NCBI GenBank assembly: GCA_002324875.1
Contig: NTJG01000004.1
Coordinates: forward strand, 1 to 64,000
Reading direction: 5' to 3'
DNA length: 64,000 bases
Origin: Lysobacteraceae bacterium NML93-0793
GTDB taxonomy: Bacteria > Pseudomonadota > Gammaproteobacteria > Xanthomonadales > Xanthomonadaceae
Positions 45,006-54,266 of this stretch are shown here, piece after piece. The first letter of the stretch is position 1; each line of letters begins with the position of its first letter. A program made the position numbers and the translations under genes. The notes beneath the pieces are model-generated. The model searched no databases. It was given only the letters and a program-made list of their open reading frames with translations, and was not told the DNA's origin.

Positions 45006-45497
45006 ATGGAGTCGAGCGTGATGGGCCTGGTGTGTGCCATCGGTCTTGCGACGGCGGGCGTCGCGGTTGGCCAGAACACTGCGGCTGCCGGTGCGCAGTC
45101 GCATCCGCACCCCGGTGGCTCCGACGGGCCTCCGTCCGGGACCGAGGTCACGGCGGGTCCGGCGGACATCGGACAATGCGGGCGCCTCAAGCCGAGCGCG
45201 CTCAGAGGCCCGCTGTTCCGGGACAGGCGGCCGCTGACGACGAACGACATCATGCAGTCCTACGTCGGCGATCCCGCGCCGGAGATCGTGAGCCGCTGGG
45301 GGGCACCGACCACGACCTACGAGAACCGCGACGGCTCGCGGATTCTCACGTGGCGGGACGAGTGGTCGGGCTGTACCCAGACGGTCCTTGTCGATCCGCA
45401 GGACATCGTCTCGCGCTGGCGCTATTCGGGATGCAGATGCGTGCAGGACCGGAGAGGCCCGCCCAAGGCGACGCCGATTCCACCCATGACGCTGTAA
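45006..45497 (+). CDS. Exported protein of unknown function, BamE-like repeat region
   Basis: A 163-residue protein with a short signal peptide (hydrophobic to about residue 22, cleavage near VGQ). A Pro/Gly-rich linker follows, then a compact domain: 'SYVGDPAPEIVSRWGAPTTTYE' and 'GSRILTWRDEWSGCTQTVLVD' (about 80-125). The pattern G-x-x-x-x-x-V-x-x-W-G-x-P...G-x-x-x-x-x-W suggests a BamE/SmpA-like fold. Three cysteines lie in the C-terminal half (SGCT, GCRC). ATG at 45006 follows GAAGGAGA. It lies just upstream of creB but a 106-base gap and a separate start argue against a tight operon. It is not CreA. Confidence 0.75.
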   Translation: MESSVMGLVCAIGLATAGVAVGQNTAAAGAQSHPHPGGSDGPPSGTEVTAGPADIGQCGRLKPSALRGPLFRDRRPLTTNDIMQSYVGDPAPEIVSRWGAPTTTYENRDGSRILTWRDEWSGCTQTVLVDPQDIVSRWRYSGCRCVQDRRGPPKATPIPPMTL

Positions 45498-45603
45498 GAC
45501 ACGGCCGCGGAGCGCCCCGGTCCTGCGCCGTCGGCGTCGGCGCAGGTCACGACCTGCGGAGCGCGCGGGTTAGGATGCGCGCACTTCCGATGTCGTGGGT
45601 TCC

Positions 45604-46284
45604 ATGGGCGCCATCCTGCTGGTCGAGGACGAAATCGCGATCGCCGAGACCGTGATCTATGCGCTGCAGGCCGACGGGCACACGGTGCGCCACTGTCTCG
45701 ATGGACAGCAGGCACGGGCGGCAGTCCACGACGCCGTGTTCGATCTGGCGATCCTCGATGTCGGCTTGCCCGATGTGAGCGGGTTCGCGCTGTGCGGCGA
45801 ACTGCGCCGATCAGTGCCATTGCCGGTGATCTTTCTCACCGCGCAGGCGGCGGAATCCGAGCGCGTGCTGGGCTTCGATCTCGGCGCCGACGACTACATC
45901 GCCAAGCCGTTTTCGTTGCGCGAGCTGGTCGCGCGCGTGCGCGTCGCGCTGCGTCGCGGCGCGGTGCAGCAGACGGGGGACGGCGTGACGCGCACCGGCG
46001 CCTTCGAGCACGATGCGGACGGGCGACGCATCCGCTACCACGGCCACGCGCTCGATCTCACGCGTTACGAGTACGGGCTGCTGGCGGCATTGCTGGCGCG
46101 TCCCGGTGCGGTGCTTTCGCGCCTGCAGTTGATGGAGCGGGTGTGGGAAGACGCGGCCGAGACCGGCGACCGCACCGTCGATACCCACGTCAAGACGCTG
46201 CGCGCGAAGTTGCGCGCTGCCGCGCCGGCCGCCGATCCGCTGCGCACGCATCGCGGCGTCGGCTATTCGCTGGACGTCGACTGA
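45604..46284 (+). CDS. creB: Two-component response regulator CreB
   Basis: A 226-residue OmpR/PhoB-type regulator. The receiver domain has ILLVEDE (acidic pocket), phospho-acceptor Asp52 in AILDVGLPD, a Thr in FLTAQ and Lys in IAKPF. The C-terminal winged helix (about 130-226) ends with HTHVKTLRAKLR-type recognition sequence and HRGVGYSLDVD. Assignment to CreB rests on its coupling to a CreC-like kinase and a CreD gene. ATG at 45604 was preferred to GTG at 45595. One base separates its stop from the creC start. Confidence 0.88.
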   Translation: MGAILLVEDEIAIAETVIYALQADGHTVRHCLDGQQARAAVHDAVFDLAILDVGLPDVSGFALCGELRRSVPLPVIFLTAQAAESERVLGFDLGADDYIAKPFSLRELVARVRVALRRGAVQQTGDGVTRTGAFEHDADGRRIRYHGHALDLTRYEYGLLAALLARPGAVLSRLQLMERVWEDAAETGDRTVDTHVKTLRAKLRAAAPAADPLRTHRGVGYSLDVD

Positions 46285-46285
46285 C

Positions 46286-47728
46286 GTGCGCATCGGCCTG
46301 CGCATCCTGCTCGGTTACTTCCTGATCGTCGCGCTGGCGGCGTTCCTGCTGATGCGCGTGTTCACCCAGGAGATCAAACCCGGCGTGCGCCAGGCGATGG
46401 AGGACACGCTGGCCGACACCGCCAACGTGCTCGCCGAACTGGCCACCGACGATTTTCTGGCCGGTCGCATCGACGACGGCCGCTTCGCGGCCCGTGTGCG
46501 CGCGCTCGGTGCGCGAGACATCGGCGCCAACATCTGGGGCTTCCGCAAATCCCAGGCCGAGTACCGCGTCTACGTCACCGACGCTGCCGGCACCGTGGTG
46601 TTCGATTCGGCCGGACGCGATCTCGGCCGTGACTATTCGCGCTGGAACGATGTGCTGCTGACGCTGCGCGGGCAGTACGGGGCCCGCTCCACGCGCAGCG
46701 ATCCCGACGACGACAGCACCTCGGTGATGCACGTGGCCGCGCCGATCCGCGACGGCCGGCGCATCGTGGGCGTGCTGACCGTGGCCAAACCCAACAGCGC
46801 GATCGCACCGTTCATCGCCCGCAGCGAGCGCACGATCCTGCGCTGGGGCTTCGTGCTGCTGGGCACCGCGCTGGCGGTCGGGCTGCTCGCCGCCTGGTGG
46901 CTCTCGCGCCAGCTCGGCGGCCTGCGCCGCTACGCCGACGCGGTCACTGCCGGCGAGCTGGCGAGATTGCCCGATGCCGCAGGCGAATTCGCCGATCTCG
47001 GCCGGGCGCTGGAAACCATGCGCGAGCGCCTGGAGGGCAAGCAGTACGTGGAGCGCTACGTCCACGCGCTGACCCACGAACTCAAGGCGCCGCTGTCGGC
47101 GATCCGCGGCGCGGCCGAACTGCTGGAGACGCCGCTTCCCGACGCCGACCGCCGGCGCTTCGCCGCGACCGTCGTCGCCCAGGGCGAGCGCATGACCCAG
47201 ATGATCGACAAGCTGCTGGCGCTGGCGGCGGTGGAGCATCGCCAGCGGATCGAGCAGCCGGACGTCGTGCCGGTCGCGGCGATGCTCGAGGCGGCCCTGG
47301 CGCCATTCCGCGACGACCCGCGCCGCGTGCCGGTGCACCTGGTCATCGACGCGGACTGCCGCGATACCGTCGTCGTCGGCGATGCGTTCCTGCTGCGGCA
47401 GATGGTCGCCAATCTGGTCGACAACGCCTGCGACTTCGCACCGGCCGACAGTGCCGTGACCGTCACGCTGGCGCCGCGTGCGGGCGACCGGATCGCGATC
47501 ACCGTGGACGACCAAGGTCCCGGTGTGCCGGCGTACGCGCTCGATCGCGTCTTCGAACGCTTCTACTCGCTGCCGCGCCCGCACGGCGGCAGTCGCAGCA
47601 GCGGCATCGGTCTGGCGTTCGTGGCGGAAGTGGCCGCCCTGCACGGTGGGCGCGCGGCACTCGCCAACCGCGACGGCGGCGGGGCCGTAGCCACGATCGA
47701 ATTGCCGCGGCCATCGGCCACTTCATAG
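46286..47728 (+). CDS. creC: Sensor histidine kinase CreC
   Basis: A 480-residue inner-membrane kinase. Helix 1 is at about 5-25. The periplasmic sensor (about 26-180) is followed by helix 2 (about 190-212, WGFVLLGTALAVGLLAAWWL), a HAMP-like linker, the HisKA box YVHALTHELKAPLSAIRG (His about 266) and the HATPase domain (NLVDNACDFAP, DQGPGV, SSGIGLAFV). The LTHELKAPL box is typical of CreC. GTG at 46286 lies one base after creB. The CreB tag upstream of creD overlaps its last codons and stop. CreBC of E. coli responds to growth on minimal media or fermentation products; the signal here is unknown. Confidence 0.9.
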   Translation: MRIGLRILLGYFLIVALAAFLLMRVFTQEIKPGVRQAMEDTLADTANVLAELATDDFLAGRIDDGRFAARVRALGARDIGANIWGFRKSQAEYRVYVTDAAGTVVFDSAGRDLGRDYSRWNDVLLTLRGQYGARSTRSDPDDDSTSVMHVAAPIRDGRRIVGVLTVAKPNSAIAPFIARSERTILRWGFVLLGTALAVGLLAAWWLSRQLGGLRRYADAVTAGELARLPDAAGEFADLGRALETMRERLEGKQYVERYVHALTHELKAPLSAIRGAAELLETPLPDADRRRFAATVVAQGERMTQMIDKLLALAAVEHRQRIEQPDVVPVAAMLEAALAPFRDDPRRVPVHLVIDADCRDTVVVGDAFLLRQMVANLVDNACDFAPADSAVTVTLAPRAGDRIAITVDDQGPGVPAYALDRVFERFYSLPRPHGGSRSSGIGLAFVAEVAALHGGRAALANRDGGGAVATIELPRPSATS

Positions 47729-47737
47729 CGACTTCAC
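47722..47737 (+). promoter_or_regulatory. CreB-binding tag upstream of creD
   Basis: TTCAT (47722-47726), six bases, TTCAC (47733-47737). The E. coli cre-tag is TTCAC-N6-TTCAC, so nine of ten defined bases match with correct spacing. It begins inside the creC stop region and lies 67 bases before the creD ATG, so creD probably has its own CreB-controlled promoter. Confidence 0.65.
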
Positions 47738-47803
47738 ACTCGCCCCATCGTCGGCCCACGTGCGCCGCGCAGGCTGCGCGCTGGTTCCGAATGGAGAGGG
47801 GCG

Positions 47804-49192
47804 ATGCGCCTGGCGTTGAAGATCGTGATCGTGGCGGGGCTGAGCCTCGCGATCCTGTTGCCGCTGCTGATGATCCGGGGCGTGATCCACGACCGGCAAC
47901 GGTTCCGTCAGGAGGCGATCGAGCGGATCGCCCAGAGCGAAGCGGGGCGCCAGGCGGTGGCGCCGCCGGTGCTCGTGGTGCCGTACACCGAGACGGTGGC
48001 GGTCGAGGATGTCGATGCCCAGGGCCGCGTGCTCGGCGTCGTGAACCGCGAGCGCGCGGGGACCTGGCAGTTCTTCCCGCAGACGGCCACGCTGACCGGC
48101 GCCCTGGCGCCGTACACCCGCCGCCTCGGTCTGCACGAGGTGCGGATGTACAGCCTCAGCGGCCAGCTGGGGGCCGCGTTCGAAGCACGCATCCCCGAGA
48201 ATGCGGCCGATGCGGTCGCGCCGCGCCGGATCGGGCGTCCGTATCTGAGCTACGGCATCGCCGATGTCCGCGGCTTGCGCGGCACGCCGCGGCTGCAGGT
48301 GGATGGCGCAGCGGTTGCCGTCGAACAGGGCGCCGGCGACGGCATGGGCGCGGGCGTGCATGCGACGCTTGCACCGGTGTCGGCCGGTGACGTGCTGCGC
48401 GTCGGTACGGCCTTCGCGTTCGAACTGGCCGGCAGCGCCTCGCTGGCGGTGGTGCCGCTGGCGTCCGATACCCGGGTCGCGCTGGATTCGCCGTGGCCGC
48501 ACCCGCAGTTCAACGGCCGTTTCCTGCCACAGTCGAGTGCGATCGGCGCCGATGGCTTCCGCGCCGAGTGGGCGGTGTCCTCGCTCGCCAGTGATGCCCA
48601 GCGCCAGCACCGCCAGGGCACGCGAATCGATCGCGAGCTCGCCTCGCTGGTGTTCTTCGAACACAGCGGCGCCGATCTCGACGTGCTCGGCATCTCGCTG
48701 GTGGATCCGGTCGATGCCTACGTGCGTGCCGACCGGGCCAGCAAGTACGGCGTGCTGTTCGTGCTGCTGACGTTCGCGGCGTTCTTCATGTTCGAGCTGC
48801 TGCGCCAGTTGCGCATCCATCCGATCCAGTACGCGCTGGTGGGCATGGCGCTGGCGATCTTCTTCCTGCTGCTGGTGAGCCTGTCGGAGCGCATCGCATT
48901 CGGCACGGCGTACCTGGCCGCGAGCGCCGCGTGCATCGGGCTGATCGGCCTCTATCTGGCGGCCGTGCTGCGCAGCCGCGCGTGGGGATTCGGCTTCGCC
49001 GGCATGCTGGGCCTGCTGTATGCCGCGCTGTACGGCCTGCTGGTGTCGGAGGACAACGCGCTGGTGCTGGGTGCAGGGCTGCTGTTCGTGATCCTCGCCG
49101 CGGTCATGCTGGCGACCCGCCGGGTGGACTGGTACGCGCTCGGCGGTGCACCGGCCCGCGGCCCGACACCACCGCCGCTGCCCGAGCACTGA
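47804..49192 (+). CDS. creD: Cell envelope integrity protein CreD
   Basis: A 462-residue inner-membrane protein. One N-terminal helix (about 8-26) is followed by a large periplasmic domain (about 30-305) with VLVVPYTET and the conserved FNGRFLPQSSAIGADGFRAEWAVSSLA segment (about 225-252). Five to six helices follow from about 310 to 445, starting with KYGVLFVLLTFAAFFMFELL. The tail is Pro-rich. CreD is the best-known target of CreBC, and in Stenotrophomonas it protects the envelope. ATG at 47804 is preceded by GAGAGG. Confidence 0.93.
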   Translation: MRLALKIVIVAGLSLAILLPLLMIRGVIHDRQRFRQEAIERIAQSEAGRQAVAPPVLVVPYTETVAVEDVDAQGRVLGVVNRERAGTWQFFPQTATLTGALAPYTRRLGLHEVRMYSLSGQLGAAFEARIPENAADAVAPRRIGRPYLSYGIADVRGLRGTPRLQVDGAAVAVEQGAGDGMGAGVHATLAPVSAGDVLRVGTAFAFELAGSASLAVVPLASDTRVALDSPWPHPQFNGRFLPQSSAIGADGFRAEWAVSSLASDAQRQHRQGTRIDRELASLVFFEHSGADLDVLGISLVDPVDAYVRADRASKYGVLFVLLTFAAFFMFELLRQLRIHPIQYALVGMALAIFFLLLVSLSERIAFGTAYLAASAACIGLIGLYLAAVLRSRAWGFGFAGMLGLLYAALYGLLVSEDNALVLGAGLLFVILAAVMLATRRVDWYALGGAPARGPTPPPLPEH

Positions 49193-49274
49193 GCCGGACG
49201 GAACACCTCGCCAGGGCCGCGGATCTCCGCGGCCTTGGCACGTCGGCGACGGCGTACGTGCAAGACTTCCGGGC

Positions 49275-49883
49275 ATGACCGATTCCGTCCCTTCCGTACG
49301 CGTGGTCTCGGGCGAGGCCTTGATTCCGCACCTCGACGACGTCGCGCGGCTGCGCATGCGGGTGTTCCGTGACTGGCCCTATCTCTACACGGGCGATCCG
49401 GCCTACGAGCGCGACTACATGGCCGCCTATGCACGCTCGCCGCGCAGTGTGTGCGTGCTCGCCTTCGACGGTGACCGCGTGATCGGTGCGTCGACCGGGG
49501 TGCCGCTGTCGGACGAGGATCCCGGCTTCCAGAGCCCGTTCGCGCATCAGGATCTCGCGGTCGAACGGGTGTTCTACTTCGGCGAGTCGGTACTGTTGCC
49601 CGAGTATCGCGGGCGCGGTATCGGCCATGCGTTCTTCGATGCGCGCGAGGCGCATGCTCGCGCGCTGGGCGGGTTCGATCTGACCGCGTTCGCGGCCGTG
49701 GACCGGGCCGACGACGATCCGCGCCGGCCTGCCGGTCACCGCGACAACACGGCGTTCTGGTGCAAGCGCGGCTATGTGCGCCAGCCCGGCATGCACATGC
49801 TGCTGCGTTGGGACGAAGTGGATGTCGGCGACGTGCTGCATCCGATGACGTTCTGGACCCGACCGCTGGACACGGCCGAATGA
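49275..49883 (+). CDS. GNAT family N-acetyltransferase
   Basis: A 202-residue acetyltransferase. The acetyl-CoA loop is LLPEYRGRGIGHAFFDARE (about 112-130), with the R-G-R-G-I-G core. The N-terminal RMRVFRDWPYLYTGDPAYERDYM segment is characteristic of a xanthomonad/proteobacterial subfamily of unknown substrate. It overlaps the following amidase gene by four bases (ATGA), so the two probably act in one pathway. The ATG at 49275 is the first in frame after the creD end. Confidence 0.82.
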   Translation: MTDSVPSVRVVSGEALIPHLDDVARLRMRVFRDWPYLYTGDPAYERDYMAAYARSPRSVCVLAFDGDRVIGASTGVPLSDEDPGFQSPFAHQDLAVERVFYFGESVLLPEYRGRGIGHAFFDAREAHARALGGFDLTAFAAVDRADDDPRRPAGHRDNTAFWCKRGYVRQPGMHMLLRWDEVDVGDVLHPMTFWTRPLDTAE

Positions 49884-50764
49884 GGGTCGCGGCGGCGCGG
49901 TACCGGATCGGCATGCCGCCGGATTTCGAGGCCTTCGCCGAGCACCAGCGGCGGCTGCTGATGGACGCGGCGGCTGCCGGCGCCGAGGTCGCGGTGCTGC
50001 CGGAGTATCTGGCGCTCGAACTCGCTGCGACGTTCGATGCCGAGGTGCGTGGCGACACACTGGCCTCGTTCGCGGTGATCCAGCGCTGTCGCGATGACTG
50101 GCTGGCGCTGTTCTCCGGCCTCGCGCGCGACACCGGCATGACCATCGTCGCAGGCAGTTTCCTGCTCGACCTCGGCGATGGCCGTTATCGCAACCGCAGC
50201 GATGTGTTCGCCCCCGACGGCACCTACGACTGGCAGGACAAGCTGCAGCTGACCGCATTCGAGAAGGCGACCGGCGTGATCGCGCCGGGCGATGCCTTGA
50301 AGGTGTTCGATCTGGGCCCGGTGCGTGCAGGTGTGGCGATCTGTTACGACATCGAATTCCCGCTGCCGGTCCGCGCGCAGTGGAACGCGGGCGCCCGGCT
50401 GTTCCTGGTGCCCAGCTGCACCGACACCGAAGCCGGCGCCAACCGCGTGCGGGTCGGGTGTCTGGCCCGGGCGCTGGAGAACCGCAGTTTCGTCGCCCAG
50501 TCGGTGACCGCCGGCGACGCGCCATGGACCCCGGTGCTCGACGCGAATACCGGCCATGCCGCCGTCATCGCGCCGATGGACGCGGGCTTCCCTGCCGACG
50601 GGATGCTGGCCGAAACGGGCGATGCGGACGTCTGGGCGATCGCGGACATCGATGTCGAGGCGCTGGAGGCATCGCGCGGTGCGGCGCAGGTCGCCAACGA
50701 TCGCGACTGGCCGAGGCAACAGCAGCCCGCGCTGGTGTGCGCCACGGTGGCGTCGCTGCGCTGA
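49880..50764 (+). CDS. Nitrilase-superfamily carbon-nitrogen hydrolase
   Basis: A 294-residue amidase-like enzyme. The Glu-Lys-Cys triad is visible: Glu in VLPEYLALE (about 41), Lys in WQDKLQLTAFEK (about 117) and Cys in AICYDIEFPLPVRA (about 155). Sequence around the Cys (CYDIEFP) is seen in omega-amidase and aliphatic-amidase-like branches. The ATG at 49880 overlaps the acetyltransferase stop. Pairing of a GNAT with a nitrilase-fold hydrolase in one operon is frequent, and sometimes the two occur fused. Substrate unknown. Confidence 0.87.
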   Translation: MRVAAARYRIGMPPDFEAFAEHQRRLLMDAAAAGAEVAVLPEYLALELAATFDAEVRGDTLASFAVIQRCRDDWLALFSGLARDTGMTIVAGSFLLDLGDGRYRNRSDVFAPDGTYDWQDKLQLTAFEKATGVIAPGDALKVFDLGPVRAGVAICYDIEFPLPVRAQWNAGARLFLVPSCTDTEAGANRVRVGCLARALENRSFVAQSVTAGDAPWTPVLDANTGHAAVIAPMDAGFPADGMLAETGDADVWAIADIDVEALEASRGAAQVANDRDWPRQQQPALVCATVASLR

Positions 50765-50779
50765 CGGTGCAGCCTCCGG

Positions 50780-51319
50780 TCAGGCCGGGGGCAATCCCAG
50801 CCACAGCGACGCCGCGGCCAGCACGATGCCGATCGCGGTGGCGGCCAGCACGTCGCTCGGATAGTGCAGACCCAGCACCACGCGCGAGGCGCCGACCAGC
50901 AGGGTGAAGGGCAGCAGCAGGGCAGCCAGTGCCGGGTAGTACGCGATCGCGACGATCGAGAACGCCACCGCGTGCAGCGTGTGGCCCGACGGAAAGCTGA
51001 ATTCGTCGAGCGGCGCCACCCAGGCCTGGATGCGCAGATCGGCCGCGAACGGCCGCGGCCGGCGTGTCCAGTGCTTGAGCCGGCGATAGAGCAGCAGCGC
51101 CGCACCTCCGGTGGCGGCCATGTGCGCCGCGGCCACCAGGCCGTCGAGGCCGTCGAGCAGCACCAGCGCGCCCATGAGTGCATACCAGAACACGCCGTCG
51201 CCGAGCCGGCTGACGAGCGCGAAGCCGCGCCGCAGCCAGCCATGTGCGCAGGCGCGGTTCGCGCGCAGGCACCAGCCGGTTTCGTGATCCAGCAGACGGC
51301 TACGCGTGGGTGCGTGCAT
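50780..51319 (-). CDS. PAP2-family membrane phosphatase
   Basis: A 179-residue lipid-phosphatase-like membrane protein. The three phosphatase motifs are present: KHWTRRPRP (K-x6-RP, about 82-90), FPSGH (about 109-113) and SRVVLGLHYPSD (about 144-155). About four hydrophobic helices surround them. Possible substrates are undecaprenyl diphosphate, phosphatidate or lipid A phosphates. It overlaps the upstream glycosyltransferase by 20 bases on the same strand, so the pair is an operon and probably acts on one glycolipid. Confidence 0.87.
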   Translation of the reverse strand: MHAPTRSRLLDHETGWCLRANRACAHGWLRRGFALVSRLGDGVFWYALMGALVLLDGLDGLVAAAHMAATGGAALLLYRRLKHWTRRPRPFAADLRIQAWVAPLDEFSFPSGHTLHAVAFSIVAIAYYPALAALLLPFTLLVGASRVVLGLHYPSDVLAATAIGIVLAAASLWLGLPPA

Positions 51320-52481
51320 GGCGGCGCTCCGGCAGGGCGTGGGGGGCGTTCACGTGCGATGGTTCGCGATGCAGGCCCGACAGCAGTGCGTCCAGTTCGT
51401 GGACGACCTGGACCGGGGCCAGCCGCAACATCGCCTCGCGGCCGGCCAGCGCCATCGCGCGGCGCGCGTCCGCGTCGTCGGCCAGGTGGAGGGCGGCGTC
51501 GATGAAGTCCCCGTCGCTGCCGCTCACACACGCGCCATGCAGGCCGTCGCACAGATGTTCGGCGGCCGCACCGAGCGCGAAGGCCACCTGGGGCACGCCA
51601 CTGGCCATGGCTTCGAGCACCACGTTGCCGAAGGTCTCGCTGCGGCTCGGGAACAGGAACAGATCGGCGCTGGCAAGATGCCGCGCCAGATTCCGTCCGC
51701 GGCGGGTGCCGACGAACAGGATGTCGGGATGGGCCCGCTGCAGCGGCGCGCGCAGGGGGCCGTCACCCACGAACACCATGCGTGCGTCCGGCTGCGTCTG
51801 CTGCAGCGCGCGGAACGCGCGGATCGCGAGATCGAGATTCTTTTCCGCCGCCACGCGGCCGATGTGGATCACCGCCAGCGCGCCCGGTGCGAGGCCCCAG
51901 GCCTCGCGCAGCGCCGGGTCGCGCCGGGCGGGATCGAAACGCGCGCAATCGACCGCGCGGGGCAGGATGACCGGGCGCCGGATGCCCTGCGCGTCCAGCC
52001 ATGCCGCCAGTGCCCGCGTGGCGACCACCGTGGCATCGGCCGAGGCGTGGAAGCGACGCATCCACGCCAAGGCGACAGGCTCCAGCGCGCGCAGCCCGTA
52101 ATCGGCCATGTAGAGATCGAAGCGCGTGTGCAGCGCGGTGACCACGGGGATGCCCAGCGCCCGCGCGGCGCGGATGGCCGAAGCGCCGAGCAGGCCTTCG
52201 GTGGCGACGTAGATCGCGTCCGGACGCTGGCGACGCCAGTGGCGACGCAGCGGCGTGCCGGCAGGCAGCGCCATACGCAGGGCGCGGTAGAGCGGCAGAC
52301 GCATGCCGCGGACACGGAGGGTGCCGTCGGCATCGGTGCCGGTCGATTCGTCGGGCCGGGCGGGGCGGACGATGTCGACAGCGTGGCCGCGCTGGCGCAG
52401 GCCGTCGGCGTAGGACTGCAGCGTGAGGGCCACGCCGTTGACCTCGGGCGGGTAGGTGTCGGTGACGATCGCGTAGCGCAT
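51300..52481 (-). CDS. Glycosyltransferase, GT4 family (GT-B fold)
   Basis: A 393-residue retaining glycosyltransferase. The N-terminal half starts MRYAIVTDTYPPEVNGVALT, the glycine-rich acceptor-side loop of MgtA/PimB-like mannosyltransferases. The C-terminal half has IHIGRVAAEKNLDLAI (about 217-232), DARMVFVGDGPLR and the nucleotide-sugar EX7E motif FPSRSETFGNVVLEAMASG (about 297-315). Sulfoquinovosyl- or mannosyl-glycolipid synthesis is possible. ATG at 52481 was chosen for the conserved start. It overlaps the PAP2 gene. Confidence 0.88.
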   Translation of the reverse strand: MRYAIVTDTYPPEVNGVALTLQSYADGLRQRGHAVDIVRPARPDESTGTDADGTLRVRGMRLPLYRALRMALPAGTPLRRHWRRQRPDAIYVATEGLLGASAIRAARALGIPVVTALHTRFDLYMADYGLRALEPVALAWMRRFHASADATVVATRALAAWLDAQGIRRPVILPRAVDCARFDPARRDPALREAWGLAPGALAVIHIGRVAAEKNLDLAIRAFRALQQTQPDARMVFVGDGPLRAPLQRAHPDILFVGTRRGRNLARHLASADLFLFPSRSETFGNVVLEAMASGVPQVAFALGAAAEHLCDGLHGACVSGSDGDFIDAALHLADDADARRAMALAGREAMLRLAPVQVVHELDALLSGLHREPSHVNAPHALPERRHARTHA

Positions 52482-52636
52482 CGTGACGCTCCATGCCTGG
52501 GCTTGGCGCATGGTCGGCGCCGGTGATGCCCGGGCGGTGACAGCGGCTTGACCGTTCCGTGACGGCGGCGTGCGTCGGCCGGCGCGAGGTCCAGAGTGGA
52601 CGGCGCGGCCCCGTTCCAGGCGCCGCGCGGCCGCCG

Positions 52637-54181
52637 TCACTCGGCGCTCAGCACCAGACGGATGCCCAGCGGCGCGATCTCGTCGGGCTCGCCTTCCAGG
52701 TCGATGCGCAGCAGCGGGCGGGCATCGAGCCAGCGCTGCGAGAAGCGCAGCGTCAGCACGTCGTCGGCCACGCCGGCCTGCAGCAGCGGGATGTCGTCGG
52801 CCTCGTGGCTGCGATGCAGCAGCACCGCCAGGCGCAGCAGGGCCGCCGTGCGCCGCGCCTGTACCAGCAGACGATCAGGCACGGCATCGAAGGCGGATTT
52901 GGGCACCTTGCGCCGGTGGCAGCGCACGAGCGCGGCGAGGAACTGCTGCTCTTGACGCGAGAAACCGGCGATATCGGAGTGCTCGAGCACGTAGGCCCCG
53001 TGCACGTGGTACTGGCTGTGTGCGATCACCAGGCCCAGCTCGTGCACGCGTGCGGCCCAGACGAGCTTGCGCAGATCGTCGCCGTCGAGCTGCCACGGGC
53101 GCGCCACCTGGTCGAAGAGCCGCAGCGCCGTGGCTTCGACCCGGCCCGCCTGGGTCCGATCGATGCCGTAGCGCTGCATCAGCGCTTCGACCGAGGTCTC
53201 GCGCGGATCGTCGTCGCCGGCGCGGCCGAGCAGGTCGCGCAGCACGCCCTCGCGCATCGCCGCCTTGCTGACCTGCATGCGCTCGATGCCGAACACGTTG
53301 AACGCCGCTTCCAGCACCAGGATGCCTCCAGCGATGATCGGCCGCCGGTCGTCGGACAGGCCGGGCAGGGCGATCGCATCGACGTGCCCGGCCTCGAGCA
53401 GGCGATCGCGCACCTGCGGCAGGGCGGCAGCGGTCACGGCGCCCTTGGTGAGCTTCATCGCCGCACAGATCTCGCCGATCGCCTTGTTGGTGCCCGAGGC
53501 GCCGACCACTTCCTGCCAGCCGAGTGCGCGATAGGTGCTGGCGAACTGCTGGAACTCGGCCGACACCTCCGCCAGCGCGTCACGCCAGCGCTTCTTCGAC
53601 AGCTTGCCGCCCGGGAAGAACCGGCGCGTGCTCGCGACGCAGCCGATCTGCAGGCTTTCGCGCTCCAGGGCCTCGAAGCCGCTGCCGATGATGCATTCGG
53701 TCGAGCCGCCGCCGATGTCGATCACCAGCCGGCGCTCGCCCGGCTTCGGCGGCTGTGCATGGGCCACCCCGAGATAGATCAGGCGCGCTTCCTCGCGGCC
53801 GGCGATGACCTCGATCGCGTGGCCCAGCGCGGTTTCGGCCGGCACCAGGAAGGCTTGCGGTGCGGCGAGCCTGCGCACGGTGTTGGTGGCCAGCGCGCGG
53901 ACGTTCTGCGGCGGGATGTCGCGGATGCGCTCTCCGAAGCGCGACAGGCAGGCCAGCGCGCGCTGGCGGACTTCGGCGGTCAGGCCGCCGCGGGTGTCCA
54001 GGCCTTCGGCCATGCGCACCGTTTCGCGCAGGCGGTCGACCACGCGGAGCTGCCCAAGGGTGTAGCGGGCCACGATCATGTGGAAGCTGTTGGAGCCCAG
54101 ATCGATCGCGGCGAGCATGTCGCCGTCGGCGATGGGCGGCGTCATGGCATCGACGCGTGCGGACGTGTCCTGGCCGATCAT
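52637..54181 (-). CDS. ppx: Exopolyphosphatase
   Basis: A 514-residue Ppx/GppA-family enzyme that removes phosphate from polyphosphate ends, or pppGpp gamma-phosphate in GppA. The actin-like fold motifs are AAIDLGSNSFHMIVARY (about 24-40), LATNTVRR, the catalytic Glu in VIAGREEARLIY, and VIDIGGGSTECI (about 150-161). A C-terminal HD-like domain follows. Start choice: ATG at 54181 has AGGA five bases upstream; ATGs at 54145 and 54241 are alternatives. It follows ppk in the same direction. Length favours Ppx over the shorter single-domain forms. Confidence 0.93.
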   Translation of the reverse strand: MIGQDTSARVDAMTPPIADGDMLAAIDLGSNSFHMIVARYTLGQLRVVDRLRETVRMAEGLDTRGGLTAEVRQRALACLSRFGERIRDIPPQNVRALATNTVRRLAAPQAFLVPAETALGHAIEVIAGREEARLIYLGVAHAQPPKPGERRLVIDIGGGSTECIIGSGFEALERESLQIGCVASTRRFFPGGKLSKKRWRDALAEVSAEFQQFASTYRALGWQEVVGASGTNKAIGEICAAMKLTKGAVTAAALPQVRDRLLEAGHVDAIALPGLSDDRRPIIAGGILVLEAAFNVFGIERMQVSKAAMREGVLRDLLGRAGDDDPRETSVEALMQRYGIDRTQAGRVEATALRLFDQVARPWQLDGDDLRKLVWAARVHELGLVIAHSQYHVHGAYVLEHSDIAGFSRQEQQFLAALVRCHRRKVPKSAFDAVPDRLLVQARRTAALLRLAVLLHRSHEADDIPLLQAGVADDVLTLRFSQRWLDARPLLRIDLEGEPDEIAPLGIRLVLSAE

Positions 54182-54266
54182 GCCGTTCCTGCGCTGGGCA
54201 CGGCGCGCGATGCGCGGCGTGCGGACGATGGGGACCGGCATGGTAAAGCATGCCGGCCCACGGCCA

